Assembly: GCA_964019425.1 (NCBI GenBank)
Contig: OZ025823.1
Coordinates: 496,001 to 560,000 of the forward strand
Direction of reading: 5' to 3'
DNA from: Flectonema sp. DT1601
Lineage: Eukaryota; Euglenozoa; Diplonemea; Diplonemida; Diplonemidae
Length of the DNA stretch: 64,000 nucleotides
The translations under genes were made by a program, and so were the position numbers. The notes beneath the pieces were generated by a model. It did not search any database. It saw nothing but the letters and a program-made list of their open reading frames with translations, and was not told where the DNA came from. Each line of letters begins with the position of its first letter. Within the stretch, counting starts at the first letter, position 1. Shown here piece by piece: positions 24,916 through 36,536 of this stretch.

Positions 24916-27874
24916 CTAATAGTCACTAACTGGATTCTGTTTTAGTTGTTCGAGCCATGAAGATGCTTCTTCTCTTTGATGAATCATTCTCTGTCTGATG
25001 TTATCGATTGGATCGACTGAATTATTTTTCTTATTAGAAAGTCTTCGTGTTCCAAGTGGTCTTGTTGTTAGAGAGAGGTTGAATGTTGATGACAAGAACG
25101 CGATGTCCGCAGTTGATAATCCCAAGTCCTTACCGAGATCAGACGTCCCTTCTAATGCAGTTCGTACCCAGGTATCATGAGCCTTAACAACATTACCTTG
25201 ACGTTGATGTATTGCAGATAAAACTGCTGGATGAGCATCATAACTATTATCCACATCAATTCTAGCAGCACCAGTATTCTCTGCAGCCTGTCTTGGCGGA
25301 GCATGAGCCTTTTGAACCCAATTAGTTACTGGTGTGATTCCAACCTGTTATTATTATTATTATTATTTTTTTTTTTAAAAAGATTATTTTCATGGCATAC
25401 TAACAAACATAAAAACTACAAACCTGCCCTGCTTTGGGTATTTCTTTAGCAATTTTTGATTTACGTGATTGCCTTGTTCGTAGAGTTTCTACAGAATCTT
25501 GAGACAGGTTAACGTTTGAAGCTGAAGCTTTAGGTGTGCAGTCCGAACCTCTTGAAACAGATCCAGTAAGGTCTTGAAGTATTTTGTGACCTCCATTTGG
25601 GTGATGGTGTGACTGCTTATGTCGCAAAGCCCTTCCCGCATTACCAGATTTCGGTGCACCAAAAGGAGAGTTGAGTGAGGTAGAGGCTGCAGGATCAGCA
25701 GCATAGCTGCTTTGGTACGAGAAGTTAAGTTGGTTTTGATTTTTATTTCTTTTTTTAGGAGGTGAAAGAGAAACTCCAACCTGAGTCCTCCGCGTAAACA
25801 ACGAAGCTGCAACACGCGCCTGATGCCTTTCCGTTGTCTGAATCTTCCTTCTCTGTGATGTCTGCAGTAGAAGTGGTGTGATTGCTAAGTTTTCATTTTT
25901 TTTACGTTTTCTGGCTGCGATAGTTGTGTTGAGTTCTTTCTGTGCCCTTCTCGTTGCGGGATGGGATTTTCCAAAACTATCTCTCAAAGTCTGTAATGCT
26001 AATTGATGTGATTCAATACTTTCTTCAAAGTCTCCAAGAAACTCTTGTTCAGCTGCTATTCGAGAATAGGATTTCGATAACAACATCTTTGGAAGTGTTG
26101 AATCCGCCTCCTCATCGTATTCAGGTTGATTATTATCATTCTTATCTATCTTATCGTTGACTGTTGCTCGTTTTTTTATTTTCTCTTTTGGAGAATATAT
26201 TGGTTCGGTGTCAGGTGCCGCCGTCGCTAAGTTCTTTTTCCTCTTACGAACAGCGTTATCGGGTGAAGTTACTGCTGAAGACTTTGTGCTCTGAGATTGG
26301 TCTTCTTCCTTTGAATGAGGACCCTCTGAAGTCGAAGCAAGTTTCGTAATGTCTTCCCTATTGATGGGAAGCTTACCTGATGAGGGAATCCGTTCAGCAG
26401 TTATTTTAGCTGCGGTCGTTCCCATAGCGTATGTTGACTGCCTTCGTGATAACTCCGCAGAACGAATCTGACGTTTTTTTACAACACCAATTGCCAACAA
26501 CATTCTCCACCAACATTGTAATCGTAAAGCTGAGAAGTGTGCAGATGCTGAATAGTCATCTTGTGATGTGAATAGTTTTTCAGATCGTTTTTGTAATTCC
26601 GCTATACGAGAAGTTTTACGGGTTCTTAAAATGCGGATTTGTTCAGCTTTTCGTCTAAAGTTTGGAATCATTCGATTAAATGAAATAGTTCGATCCATCC
26701 TTCCACTTGGTGGTCTACTTCTACTCCCAATAGTGGATTCTTCAGGAGTCGATTCCCTCGACTTGTCGTTTGAATTTATTGCAACAGCTGTGGTACCCGA
26801 TTCAGTCATTGCTAACACCGCAAGCCTATCAATAACAGAAGAGGTTTGGGAATCTTCAAACGACTGACGAATAACATTCTCAACAGGAATTTCAACATCA
26901 TATTTCAATCGCAGAATGTTACTAAATCGGGGATACGTTTGTTGTAAAGACGACCAGAATTCAGATGCATGTGCAAGCTCTGATTGCAACATAGAATTAA
27001 GGATTCCCTGAGAAGGTGATGAACACACAGGATACGACCTGCTTCCATAAAGAAGTGATTTCCGTCTGTTTCCTTCTGTAGCGTCCTCAGATCCGAACAT
27101 TGCTTGTTCTTCTTGTTTGTATGCTTGTTCTGTAGTTGCTAACATGTCTGATATTTTTCTAGACTCCGGTATTTCTATGTTTTCATCGAATAACATATTT
27201 TCCAGATTAGCAGCCTCAGTCGTGTTCTCATTTACTAAATCATTCCTTCCTCCAGTAGATCTCCTCTTCGTTGCCTCCTCAGGATGTATATCAGCAAGTG
27301 ATACCCTCGCTTTAATATCAGATCCTGTCCCAGTCATTAACTCATGAGTAGCATGTAGAGCATTATAAGCATGTTGTAGTGCAGGTTTGTGCAATCCAAG
27401 ATTGCTTGATAAGACGCTTAGGTTAAGGAAACACGGGGGAATATCACTGGTCGATCCCAATCGTATAAATATGGTGGCAGCTTTTTCAGCATAGCGTAGA
27501 CCGCATTGAGGACGACCTTGGAGTTGTTTAAAAACTGAATAAAGATCAAACATTCTTCCTCTATGAAGGAGTCTACGAAGGTTTGAGTTGGTGTGTGATA
27601 GTGGTTGCATTGTTAAATTTTCTAATGCTCGTAGGTAGCAACTGGCATCTCCTAAGTTTCTCGCACTTAAATGCTCTCTTGCGACGACACAGTTCAAGTG
27701 AGAGATGTTTAAATACATTTCCTCCGCTTCCTCAGATCCCTCTCCGTACTCTTCTCGACAGAGCTCTAGTGCTCTTACTCTGAATTCGAGGCTTTCGACG
27801 TATTTTCCTTCTGTTTCTAATTTGTCGCAAGCATCCTGAACTTCGAATAAAACGTCTTTTGTGGCGGATGACAT
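24916..27874 (-). CDS. TPR-repeat protein, possibly IQ-containing
   Basis: Two exons (25424-27874 and 24916-25344) encode 959 residues across a 79-bp intron (GTTTGT...AACAG) that carries a TTA microsatellite. The N-terminal 170 residues are paired helices in TPR style (YVESLEFRVRALELCREEYG, CFLNLSVLSSNLGLHKPALQ). The middle is Ser/Arg-rich with one IQ-like helix (ALRLQCWWRMLLA) that may bind calmodulin. A further TPR unit occurs near 640 (EQEFLGDFEESIESHQLALQ). It resembles kinesin-light-chain-type units. The C-terminus is basic and low-complexity, ending in helices. This pattern is common among axonemal and centrosomal proteins, but no specific orthologue was recognised. The start follows a CATTTTTCAG acceptor by about 15 bases. 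Confidence 0.75.
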
Positions 27875-28019
27875 TTCTGCTCTCCACCTGAAAAATGAAA
27901 AAAGATAACATGACTGCCGGAGGATGTCATTTTTTATTAAAAGATAACAATACAGTAGAATAGCTGTTTAGATCGTCGGTTGAATCTCGAAAATGATGCA
28001 AGCTAAGAGTGACTTTGTA

Positions 28020-28451
28020 TTATGTAAATCTAGGATCGGGAAGTAGTTCTGCTGAGGTAGTGTTTTCAAGTGTCATATCAGCTGTTTTACCGTAAGCGTT
28101 AAAAAGACCTCCTGTTCCCAGTTTTATTCCTCCGTATTGTCTTGTTACTACTACGACACAGTTTCTAAGGTCTCGATTTTTAATCTTTTTCAATATTGGT
28201 TCCCCAGCTGTCCCTTTAGGTTCCCCATCATCATTAGCACGCTCGTTGAAGGAGTAGCCCCTGAAGGCCCAACATGCGTGAGAACTGTCTTCTTTTTTTT
28301 TAATTTCTTTGGCGTATTCACGTGCTTCATTCACAGATTCTACCGGTTTGCAAAATCCTTTAAAAACGCTATGTTTTACAACGTACTCTTCAGAGCACAC
28401 CTCACTACTAATTGTTGAGCAGTAGTGTCGTCTTAGTACTCGGAATATCAT
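28020..28451 (-). CDS. IMPACT/YigZ-family (UPF0029) protein
   Basis: A single exon of 143 residues that is almost entirely the IMPACT N-terminal (UPF0029) domain. Visible family signatures are HSVFKGFCKPVESVNEA, then HACWAFRGY, the invariant NDDGEPKGTAGEPIL, and VVVVTRQYGGIKLGTGGL followed by AYG. Eukaryotic IMPACT has an N-terminal RWD domain that competes with GCN2 for GCN1. Here there is only a short Arg-rich N-terminus, so this is the stand-alone YigZ-type form. The first 15 residues (MIFRVLRRHYCSTISS) could be a mitochondrial presequence; that is inference. The product is probably involved in translation or stress regulation. Confidence 0.92.
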   Translation of the reverse strand: MIFRVLRRHYCSTISSEVCSEEYVVKHSVFKGFCKPVESVNEAREYAKEIKKKEDSSHACWAFRGYSFNERANDDGEPKGTAGEPILKKIKNRDLRNCVVVVTRQYGGIKLGTGGLFNAYGKTADMTLENTTSAELLPDPRFT

Positions 28452-29147
28452 GTTGTTGTTGTTGTTGTCTTTTTGTTCCTTTTAATGTTTAACTGTAGTA
28501 TATAAGATGGGTTGGGTCAGTTGGTGATTTTTTTTCTTCATAACATGTGCGCCTAACTTCTGTATGCAGATGTGTTATTAGGTTCCTGTTTAGGGTAAAA
28601 ATTAAAGATTCTCTGTTTTTTCAAAAAAAAAACAAAAAAAAAAAGAAACTTCTCGCCCCACACTGAATATTATTTCAGACCTGTGAGAGGTTCTTTTTTT
28701 TTTCTTTTTTTTTTTTTTTTTTCTGTGAATAACAACAATGAGGCCAAACTGTGGTTATGCATACTACTGGTCTCACTCATTTGTTTTCGCATTCGTTTTT
28801 TTTTTTTTCTTCACAAACGGATTCTAATATGGTTCTTTTCTTTTCTCCGACCGTTGGCAATTTTTTTTTTTTTTTTTTTTTGTCATTGTTGTTGTTATTT
28901 TTATTTTGTTTTATATTTTTTCCCCACTTTTTTTTGTTTACTTATATTAACCCCCTTTCCGACTCTGTTGAGACTCAGATAGAGAGATATGGACAGTGGC
29001 CGGCTTTCTCTCTCTTGCTTCGTAGATCTAACCATCAATTTGTTTTCAATTTATTCTTCCAATTAAAATCTAAACATAATAAAAAAAAAGAATTTAAAAA
29101 TTCGACTTCTTTCTAATTTTCTACCTAGATTGACGTACCCTGAGTGA
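28452..29147. other. Intergenic, T-run rich
   Basis: About 700 bp with T-runs at 28703-28722, 28797-28808 and 28861-28880. The translated frames are mostly Phe. No gene, hairpin or repeat match was noticed. Confidence 0.5.
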
Positions 29148-29192
29148 CTATGGGCAGTTGATTAGTGCCTGTATTGTAGTTTTTTCTTGTTC

Positions 29193-29231
<39 letters not shown>

Positions 29232-31096
29232 CACTAAAAACTGTAGACATACCTTGCTAGCATATTGACGAACATCGTGATCGAGATCGTTTTCCAATAA
29301 TTCAAGAAGGGGTTTCCAACTCACAGAGATTGACTTTTGATCAAGCTTGGGGAGGGCAGCCTGTTTTTTTTTTTTTTTTTTTGTTTGTTTTTTTGTATTC
29401 TCAATCCAAGGAACAAAATCTTAAAAACACAACATACATTAATACTGTTCGCAACATTAAACCGAACATTAGGAACTTGGTCGCGAGCTAAGTTATTGAA
29501 AAGTGGTAGAAATTGAGACTGAATGGTATCAACAGAGCAGCAAGATTTTTGTGATGCGCAAGATGTGAAGTGAAGAAGAGCAACCCTGTGCATGTAGTTT
29601 TCTCTCATTGCCAGGATAACTACTTTTGGTAGTAGGCTTACCTTAGCCCATGATTCTCCGAACACCTGCCACAAATCACATAGAACTCTGGCAACTAGAC
29701 TTCTAATTTCACAAACCTGATCAGTCAACCACCCAACAACAATCTGAAGTAGCTCAGAATCAAATTTCTCAGCACCCATTAACTTAGCAAGGTTAGGTAC
29801 AACATTAATTACACCTTCTCTTACTCTCCACTTTGGGTCAGTTGCTAACTTTGTTACAGCTGGAAGGATGCTGTTGCTCAATTCATGGAAACCAACAGCA
29901 CCAGAGAACTTCCCCAGCTCTCCAATAACATTCAAACGTACATCAGATGACTCGTCTCTGAGTAACTTCTCTAGTAGTGGTAGTAGGGTTTCAGCTACTT
30001 CGTGTTGTGAAAACGCATTAGAAAGGCCCTCTACGATATTCGCAGCAGCAGCAGCTCTGACGTGATTATTCTCATCTTTGCATAAAGTCGTAAAATACGG
30101 AAGAACAGATCTAGCTTCACGAGTTCCCTTTAACAACAATCCAACAGTTGCAATTTGATGAGCTGCTGCAGTACGAACTTCTGCCTCGCGATCTTCTGCC
30201 AGCTCTCTGTAAAGACGAGCGATTTCTGAAGGGTTTCGTGACAACTGAGTCGCTTCAGCGATTTTCTTAAAGCTCACACACAGCATGTAACGAACTCTCC
30301 AAGAGACATCCTGACAAGACTCTCTCACGATTGGTATGATATTCTTCTGAATAAGATCTCCTCCCATTGGATTATTCGCTAACTCGAGTGCCACGTCGGC
30401 GGCGTTTTCGATGACAACTAATCGAACGCCGTCTTGTTCGTCACGACCGAGAGTCGCAAAGAGGCGTAGAAGTTTTGTCAAAACAGAAACATCGGCAGTG
30501 GCCTTGCAAACAGCAGCCATGTTAGCGCCAGCTGCGCGCTTGACAAGAGGGACATCTGCTTCGCAAAGAGATACAAACAATTTGCGGAGTTGGTCGATAG
30601 TTTCTGGGTTTTTACTTTGGCGAAGCATCTGAGGAATAACTGCCGCAGCACCCGCCTTACACGCATCCCATTCATGATTACCCATTCTGTAAATCATTGG
30701 AGAACAAACTCTTTCTAATACTGAATCCGGTAGCTCAGCCATTATTGTTTTGATAGCACTAACAGCTTTATCTCTTACAGCTGGTTCTTCCATACTTACA
30801 AGTTGTTCAAGTGGTTGAAGTAAACAATCTGCGTATTCCACGCCCCCGACGTAGTCTACAAACTCGGAAAACTGTTCTGCAATACACATTAGAACCTCAT
30901 CATCATCATCCCAACCTCCTCCTTTCTCAGTTACATACGGAATCAGTTCTTCTCTGGTTCTTTCAAAACCAAGAGCTTCAGATATCACTTTTAATTGCTT
31001 AGTAGCTCTTACTCTCTTTTGGATTTCACTGCTCTTCAATTCATCGATAAGAACGGCTACCGGAAACAGCCCTCCACCGTCATCGCCACCGGACAT
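29148..31096 (-). CDS. PPP2R1: PP2A 65-kDa scaffold (A) subunit
   Basis: Three exons (29438-31096, 29253-29360, 29148-29168) encode 595 residues, close to the usual 589 or so. The protein is a solenoid of HEAT repeats. It starts like known A subunits (LFPVAVLIDELKSSEIQKRV) and keeps the family's LGFERTREELIPY. It also has the intra-repeat Trp/Arg turns (WRVRYMLCVSFKKIAEATQL, WRVREGVINVVPNLAKLMGA). It holds the catalytic C and regulatory B subunits in the trimeric phosphatase. The ATG at 31094-31096 is chosen because the family homology begins there. The final exon is only 7 codons including stop; the intron before it contains an 11-fold CAA repeat. This is the best-supported multi-exon gene in the window. 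Confidence 0.96.
29200..29231. repeat. (CAA)n microsatellite in PP2A intron
   Basis: About eleven CAA units lie within the last intron of the PP2A scaffold gene (29169-29252), close to the acceptor of the tiny final exon. On the sense strand it reads GTT repeats. Confidence 0.85.
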
Positions 31097-31207
31097 GATT
31101 CCTACCCTGCTGTCTGATGCCCTATTATGGTAATATAAAAAAGATTTTGTTATGTTGGTAGAGAGTTTCAAACAGTTCTCAGGTAGGGACACATTCATGT
31201 AAGTCTT

Positions 31208-31265
31208 GCCGAAACATCGAACCAAGAACGTGAATTAGACTCATTCTGGCTATTGGGGCTGGCTT
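31208..31265. repeat. Tandem hairpin element, copy 1
   Basis: First of three about 60-bp units spaced 111-115 bp apart. Conserved flanks are CATCGAACCA on one side and TTCTGGCTATTGGGGCTGGC on the other. Between them lies a variable hairpin at 31225-31247 whose arms remain largely complementary, despite differing from copies 2 and 3. It lies about 110 bp upstream of the PP2A start codon. Strand and function are unknown. Confidence 0.8.
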
Positions 31266-31322
31266 ATATAAACCTCTAATCGAGAATAGAAAAAAAAAAA
31301 AAAAAAAACCAAGAAAACGAAT

Positions 31323-31383
31323 CTCGCCTTAGCATCGAACCAAGAACTTGATTAAAGCAGGTTCTGGCTATTGGGGCTGGCTT
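31323..31383. repeat. Tandem hairpin element, copy 2
   Basis: The second unit has the same flanks, with the fuller left flank CTCGCCTTAGCATCGAACCA. The hairpin pairs GAACTTG with CAGGTTC on the plus strand. On the minus strand GGTTCGATGC looks like a tRNA T-loop/B-box core with a 5-bp stem (CTTGG/CTAAG), and a T-run follows about 20 bases downstream. No acceptor stem closes, so it is not a normal tRNA. Confidence 0.8.
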
Positions 31384-31433
31384 TCAATAATTGTTTTTTT
31401 TTTTTTTTTTTTTGAAATCATCGAATAAGTTAT

Positions 31434-31495
31434 TCTCGCCTCAGCATCGAACCACAACACGAATGATGGCGTGTTCTGGCTATTGGGGCTGGCTT
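31434..31495. repeat. Tandem hairpin element, copy 3
   Basis: The third unit has the same flanks. The hairpin pairs AACACG with CGTGTT, so the arm sequences differ from both other copies while base pairing is kept. Flanking DNA of the three units (A-run, T-run, TATATA) is unrelated, so only the unit is repeated. Confidence 0.8.
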
Positions 31496-33472
31496 GCATA
31501 TATATTATCATTCCTCTCTTGGATCAGATAGTTGCTGGTTCCTCATATATGAAAAGTAAGGTAATGTAAATTAACGGAAACTTTAAACACCAAGCGTCAC
31601 TTAAACATAAGAATACAAGAAATGATAGGAATCATGGCCATAGGTCAGGTCCTCCATAACTTTCTGTTTCCGTATGTAACATCAACGTGCTGACGATTTT
31701 TTTTTTCAGACAGACCGAAGGGGAAAGGGGAGGTTAATGTTTTTTTTTGTCCTTTTTTTTTTTTTTTTTTTTTTTGTGTTTTTAATTAAAAAAAAGAAAA
31801 AAAAATTAAAAAAATTTAAAAAAAAAAATTATTGATTTGGTTGTCCCCATAAACAGAGGTTGTGAAAAAAAAAAAAAAAAAAGAAAAAGAAAAAGAACAA
31901 AAAGAATATAACGCCAGTTACAAGAATGCTCCCGTCAACTTGCTGAACCTAATCGGTATAATTTCTTTTTTTCTTTTTTTTTTTTTTTTTTTTCTGCGTA
32001 CCCAAAACAAGCAATAATAGCAGGTGTGCGAATACAGGTCAGTATAGAAGAGAAGCCAATTTTCTCCGACGTATAAGACATGTACTTAAGGACGAGTTCA
32101 AAGGCTATGAGTAAGTAACTAGCAACAAACATAATATTATTTTCTTTTATTAGGGAAGTATACGCAGTCATACAGTTGCTAAGCAGCTGCTCAGGTGCAG
32201 CTGCTTGGCCGTCGTATTTCTCAATACAGGACCACGATTACAAAAGAAGAAAGGGGGAATAGAAAGAAAAAAAAAAGCAGTGAAGAAAATTATCAATAAA
32301 ACAGCGCAATGTGTGTACGCAACGAGACAATCTTCACGACAAGATTTAAACCAATGGAAGAAAAAGAAAAAGACCAGCGTCGGTAACGCAATCAGTTAAT
32401 AGCAACATTTTCTAACGGGATGTAGCCTAGATCCTCCTTCAACTAATCTGATTGTTTGCTTGTAGGAAAACTTACGCTTATAAGTATCTGTCGACAGAAA
32501 GAGAAGCTCGGCGAATATTAACATACCTGAAGTAAACACCTACCAGGGATCACCGCATAACGGTGTCAGAGTAACGTCAAAGTTTCGCTATTAAAGGGAG
32601 CACGCATTGTGAAGGGGCAGCAGAAATCAGATTAAACGAAATACCGCTTTCCAAGAGGATTAGCAAAATTGCTTCTTCTCAAAGACAATTGAAAACCAAC
32701 CACCAGCAATGACTGGTGGTAGTTTACTGAAAAATATAACACCAACAGACTAGGGGGGGAAGCTCAAAGTGCAAAGGAACAACATCTTAGAAACACTAAT
32801 ACAGCTTTATGCATGCACCGACAATGACCGGAACAAGAGGCAAATATTTCCCATAAAAGGCCACCATACAAAACCCATACGGGTTGTAAAAGGCGGATAA
32901 TAATTTTTTTTTTTTTTATATATATTTGCGGGACTGGTGGGGTAAATTGATACTGTATGATCGACGAGGGGGAAAGAAAACAGGAGAGTTTTTTAAAGGT
33001 CAACGAGCTAACCATAATTTATAAAAAGAAAAAAAGAAAATAAAAACCCCGCAAACATTATAATAGAACGAAGGTTAAGTCGACGGTCAACACTTCAAAA
33101 TATAGGTAGGCATTGATATCAAGTGCAGACTGAATGTTGAGAGCCCTGATAAGGGTAGACACTATAGACTCATCAGTGAGCATTCATACCCAGTTGCGTG
33201 ACATGGTACATTGTTAAAGAGAAGAAGCCAACGTCTAGCAATATACAACAGTAAGAATCACTATAAGAACGTTCGTTTGATAACCAATAATTTGGTATTG
33301 TTATGGTTAAAGGATATCTGAGAATACATGTAGCTTCTTGGCAGAACCAAAGCAGAGTTGTTTTCTTACCATCCCTTTTTTTTTACACAACTAAAATGCA
33401 GGGATAAGACATATTCAAAAACAGATGCCTATCGTGTCTATATTTTCTCCGTAAATCTAAAAATTAAGAATT

Positions 33473-33503
33473 TCAGGTAACATTATTTTTTTTTGTTACC
33501 TGA
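33473..33503. repeat. Perfect 9-bp hairpin
   Basis: TCAGGTAAC and GTTACCTGA are exact reverse complements separated by a T-rich loop of 13 bases. Eight bases downstream GTCGAAGTC resembles the TCGAAGTCAGGG box of the dispersed hairpin repeats at 36.7, 37.2 and 42.9 kb. Confidence 0.6.
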
Positions 33504-34103
33504 TAAGAGTAGGTCGAAGTCCCTGCTAAATACTAACAATAAAACCACACTAGAAAAAACCAAACAATTCTGCTAACACGGTGTACTTTCGCATGTTTTT
33601 TTTTTTTATATTGTGTTTTTTGATTGTTTTTTTTTTTTTGTTGTTTTATAGTTTTTTTCTTTTTTTTTTCTCATTTACAAAAAAGAGCACAGTTGGTTAA
33701 TACAACACAACCGCGAAAACCATCACAAAAATGCGAGATAAAGACTTAGACTTAGACTTACCCTCTATGAACTAGTTATATGTTTGAGTAGCAAACAGAG
33801 TTAGCTACGCCAGGTTTGAGAGAACTCCACTTGAGTGGAAAAACAAAAAAAAACGGGTTTAAAAAATAAAGAAATCAAGAGACATAAAATGAACCTTTTT
33901 TAAAAAGCTAATGTAATCGCCTTCATGTGCTTAATTTTTATAAAATTGAATTTCAGCAGTCAATAGAAAGAAAAAAAAAGGAGAAGGAAAAAAAAAAAAA
34001 AAAAAGACAACGTTCATTCTCATTAAAAAAAATTAAAGCAGAAAAGAATAAGTAACGGAATAAAGAGCAAAAAAATAAAAAAAAGAGGGGAAAAAAAACA
34101 AAC

Positions 34104-34140
<37 letters not shown>

Positions 34141-34334
34141 ACTGCCATTATTTTTTTTTTTTTTACTTGCAAGGTCTTTCACGACGCCAATACAAGATGG
34201 AAAAAAGCAAAACAAAAGAACAAAACCTCTGTAGTAAATTAACGTAACAAGAATGGTGCAGCTATACAGTAACCTTACTCGGTCTAAGAGAAGATAACGA
34301 GCTTATTTTTAATATTGCATTTTTTTTTATATAA

Positions 34335-35104
34335 CATAGATGGAAGTGCCCTCCAAATTTGGAGGGCGCCTGGTGAAAATCAGCCACAAAAATTTGTAGG
34401 GCCAAAATAGGGCCATTGTAGGGCCAAAATAGGGCCAAAATAGGGCGCTGGAGGGCGCGTAGGGCGCTTTTTTAATTAAATTTAATATAATGCCGAGCTC
34501 ATTTTGACACACCCCTGCCCTCAGCGAGGGTCGAATCGCATCTTATTTGACTTTTCTCCGGTTCGCCCGATCAAATGCGTCTCTGGGATATCAGTTTACT
34601 TGCTACCAGTAAACTTCTTTTTTTTCTCACAAGGTACCGTGAAGACCGGCCTATTAACAGGTTAGCAAGAACGCACTCTCCCTCCTCGAATCCCTCTATA
34701 TTCGACTTGGTGCATTCTGCGGGCTAATCAGCTCCTTGTAGATCTGGGATGCATCGTCCACTGAAATGAGTTTCAGCTTCAGGGATTGCAGCAGGCTCCG
34801 GAAGCTCTCAAGGAGTAGCCCATTGTTTTTGCCATTGTTGACCTCCGGACCATGACCTGGAGGTCTCGGGTTCGAACCCCGTGACACCCTTTTTTCTCTT
34901 TTTCGAAAGACTGCCAAGCATGTCAAAATTTTTTTTTGGCTTCTGCGTCAAAATACTTGTGCGTCAGTGTAAGTCGACGTCAATTTAGCTGTCTTATAGT
35001 AATAAAAAAGGTAAAAAAAAGCGCCCTCCAAAATAATATTTATATTAAAAGCGCCCTACAAGCGCCCTACACGCCCTCCAAATTGTAGGGCACTTCCATC
35101 TATG
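34335..35104. mobile_element. Foldback/MITE-like DNA transposon
   Basis: Both ends carry an inverted repeat of about 36 bp starting CATAGATGGAAGTGCCCT. The two copies differ by one substitution and one indel, and both continue into TTTGGAGGGCG. ATATAA flanks the element directly on both sides (34329-34334 and 35105-35110), a plausible target-site duplication. Inside each end are short iterated motifs (TAGGGC, GGGCGCT) in inverted orientation, as in foldback or MITE families. No transposase is encoded, so it is non-autonomous. The middle (about 34.5-34.95 kb) is higher in GC, unlike the flanking DNA, and contains tRNA-like sequence. Superfamily not assigned; a 6-bp duplication is not decisive. 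Confidence 0.8.
34770..34892 (+). other. tRNA-like sequence inside the foldback element
   Basis: A perfect polymerase III B-box (GGTTCGAACCC, 34869-34879) forms a T-arm with CGGG/CCCG. It is preceded by a 7-bp hairpin GACCTCC/GGAGGTC (34840-34865) that could be a long class II variable arm. The sequence ends GTGACACCC followed by a T-run terminator. TAGCCCATTG (34816-34825) could be an A-box. No 5' acceptor strand or anticodon arm was found, so it is a tRNA relic or tRNA-derived SINE head rather than a working tRNA gene. Confidence 0.5.
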
Positions 35105-36458
35105 ATATAAGATTTTTAAATAAAAGTATGCCAATTGACACCCAGAAACAAATCTTTTTTTTTTTTTTTTTTTTTTTTTTCAACCAAAAAAAAACAGCTG
35201 ATGTTGTTTTGAACTTTAAAGCAATCCGAATCATCTTTGACCGTAGTCGATAGGTGAATAGCATGCATAGTTAAAAACAAACACGAATCTAGAATACATC
35301 GTCAAGAAAATGTATTACCGCACGCAAGTACTCATCAAAGACTACCCACGGCGACGATACACCCCATAAGAGAATACCCTTTCCTATCTGTAATCAGAAG
35401 AAATTAGAAACAAAACAAAAACAAATAAGAAACTGGCTAACATCAGATTAGAAAGAAAAACACTAATTTTGTTAACATGATAAGCATAATCCGATCAGGC
35501 TATGAGTGCTAAGAAAGAACTACGCATTGCGCTGCCAATATAATTTTAATCACATTAATGTGGGTTTGGTTTCTTACATGAAGAAAATAACAAAAAAAAA
35601 AAAAAAAAGAGAGAAAAAAGAAATAAGGAAAGTATTAGAGTCACGTAACAAATTATATTGATTGAGAAACACTTTTTTTGATAAGAAATGTGTATTAAAA
35701 ATAACAAAAGAAGCGACCAAGCACATTACAAACGGAGTAGGAACTACAACTCAAATAAATCGTTTTTTTTTTTTTTTTTTTTTTTTTTTTCCCTCACACC
35801 AGGTTGATGTTGAACAAGACAGTGGCACAAAAGAAAAAGTCAACCAAAACTTCTGAAGTAAATTAGTCTAACTGGACTGACGATTATTTTTAATGTCTTG
35901 ATCGTCATCAACTACGAAGGGCTTTTGACATCAAAAAAAACTCCATCGGAATAACAAAATAACAATCAACTAACGCAGCGCGACTACCCGTATTTGTTAT
36001 TTTAAAAAAACTTTTTTTTTTTTTTTTTTTTTTTCGCTCGCACCTGATAATTTGACAATATAGAAAACGGTAATTCAATAACTTTATAATACTAAAAATA
36101 AGTAATAAAGTAATAAACTGAAGAAATGACAGAAGATTTAAGGTTAATTTTTATGGGGGGAAACTTTTTTGGGGGGAAACAAAAAAAAAGAAAAAAAAAT
36201 CAAAATACAAACTGTTTCCCCTACATCTATTTCACAAAACAACGACACACATGATGCTTAAACTCCATTCGATGAGAAATAATTAGTGCAATTTTTTTTT
36301 TTTTTTTTTTTTGCACTGACTACCCACGCTATTATTTCAAAAAACAAAATAGAAATCCAAGTAAAGTTACATAGGGTAAAAAATACCCTCACTGCGCAAA
36401 TCAGAGAACTGCAGGGAAAAAAAAAGAGACAACCAACGTTTTGAAGCTTTCAACTCTC

Positions 36459-36536
36459 GGGTGCGTACTTTCGGGTACTCCCTGTTGGTTAGAGTAACAA
36501 GAAACCTGATTAGTAGTCACAATCCTGAAGACTACT
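36459..36536. repeat. Paired-hairpin segment (copy F)
   Basis: Two hairpins lie close together. 36459-36482 pairs GGG/CCC and GTAC/GTAC around TTTCGG. 36512-36536 pairs AGTAGTC with GACTACT perfectly. The first resembles the GGTACC-ATTC-GGTACC hairpin of the repeat at 37.2 kb, and GAAGCTTTCAA precedes it. Membership in the same family is tentative. Confidence 0.45.

Noticed and set aside
31323-31383. A set of three suppressor-like tRNAs in the tandem units
   Set aside because: The T-loop-like core is good and loop triplets resembling stop anticodons can be picked out. However, no acceptor stem or D-arm forms and the position before the triplet is not always U, so they are not tRNA genes.
34696-34926. 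Protein gene with the peptide RGSNPRPPG
   Set aside because: That peptide is the usual antisense translation of a tRNA T-arm, so the frame is not evidence of a gene.
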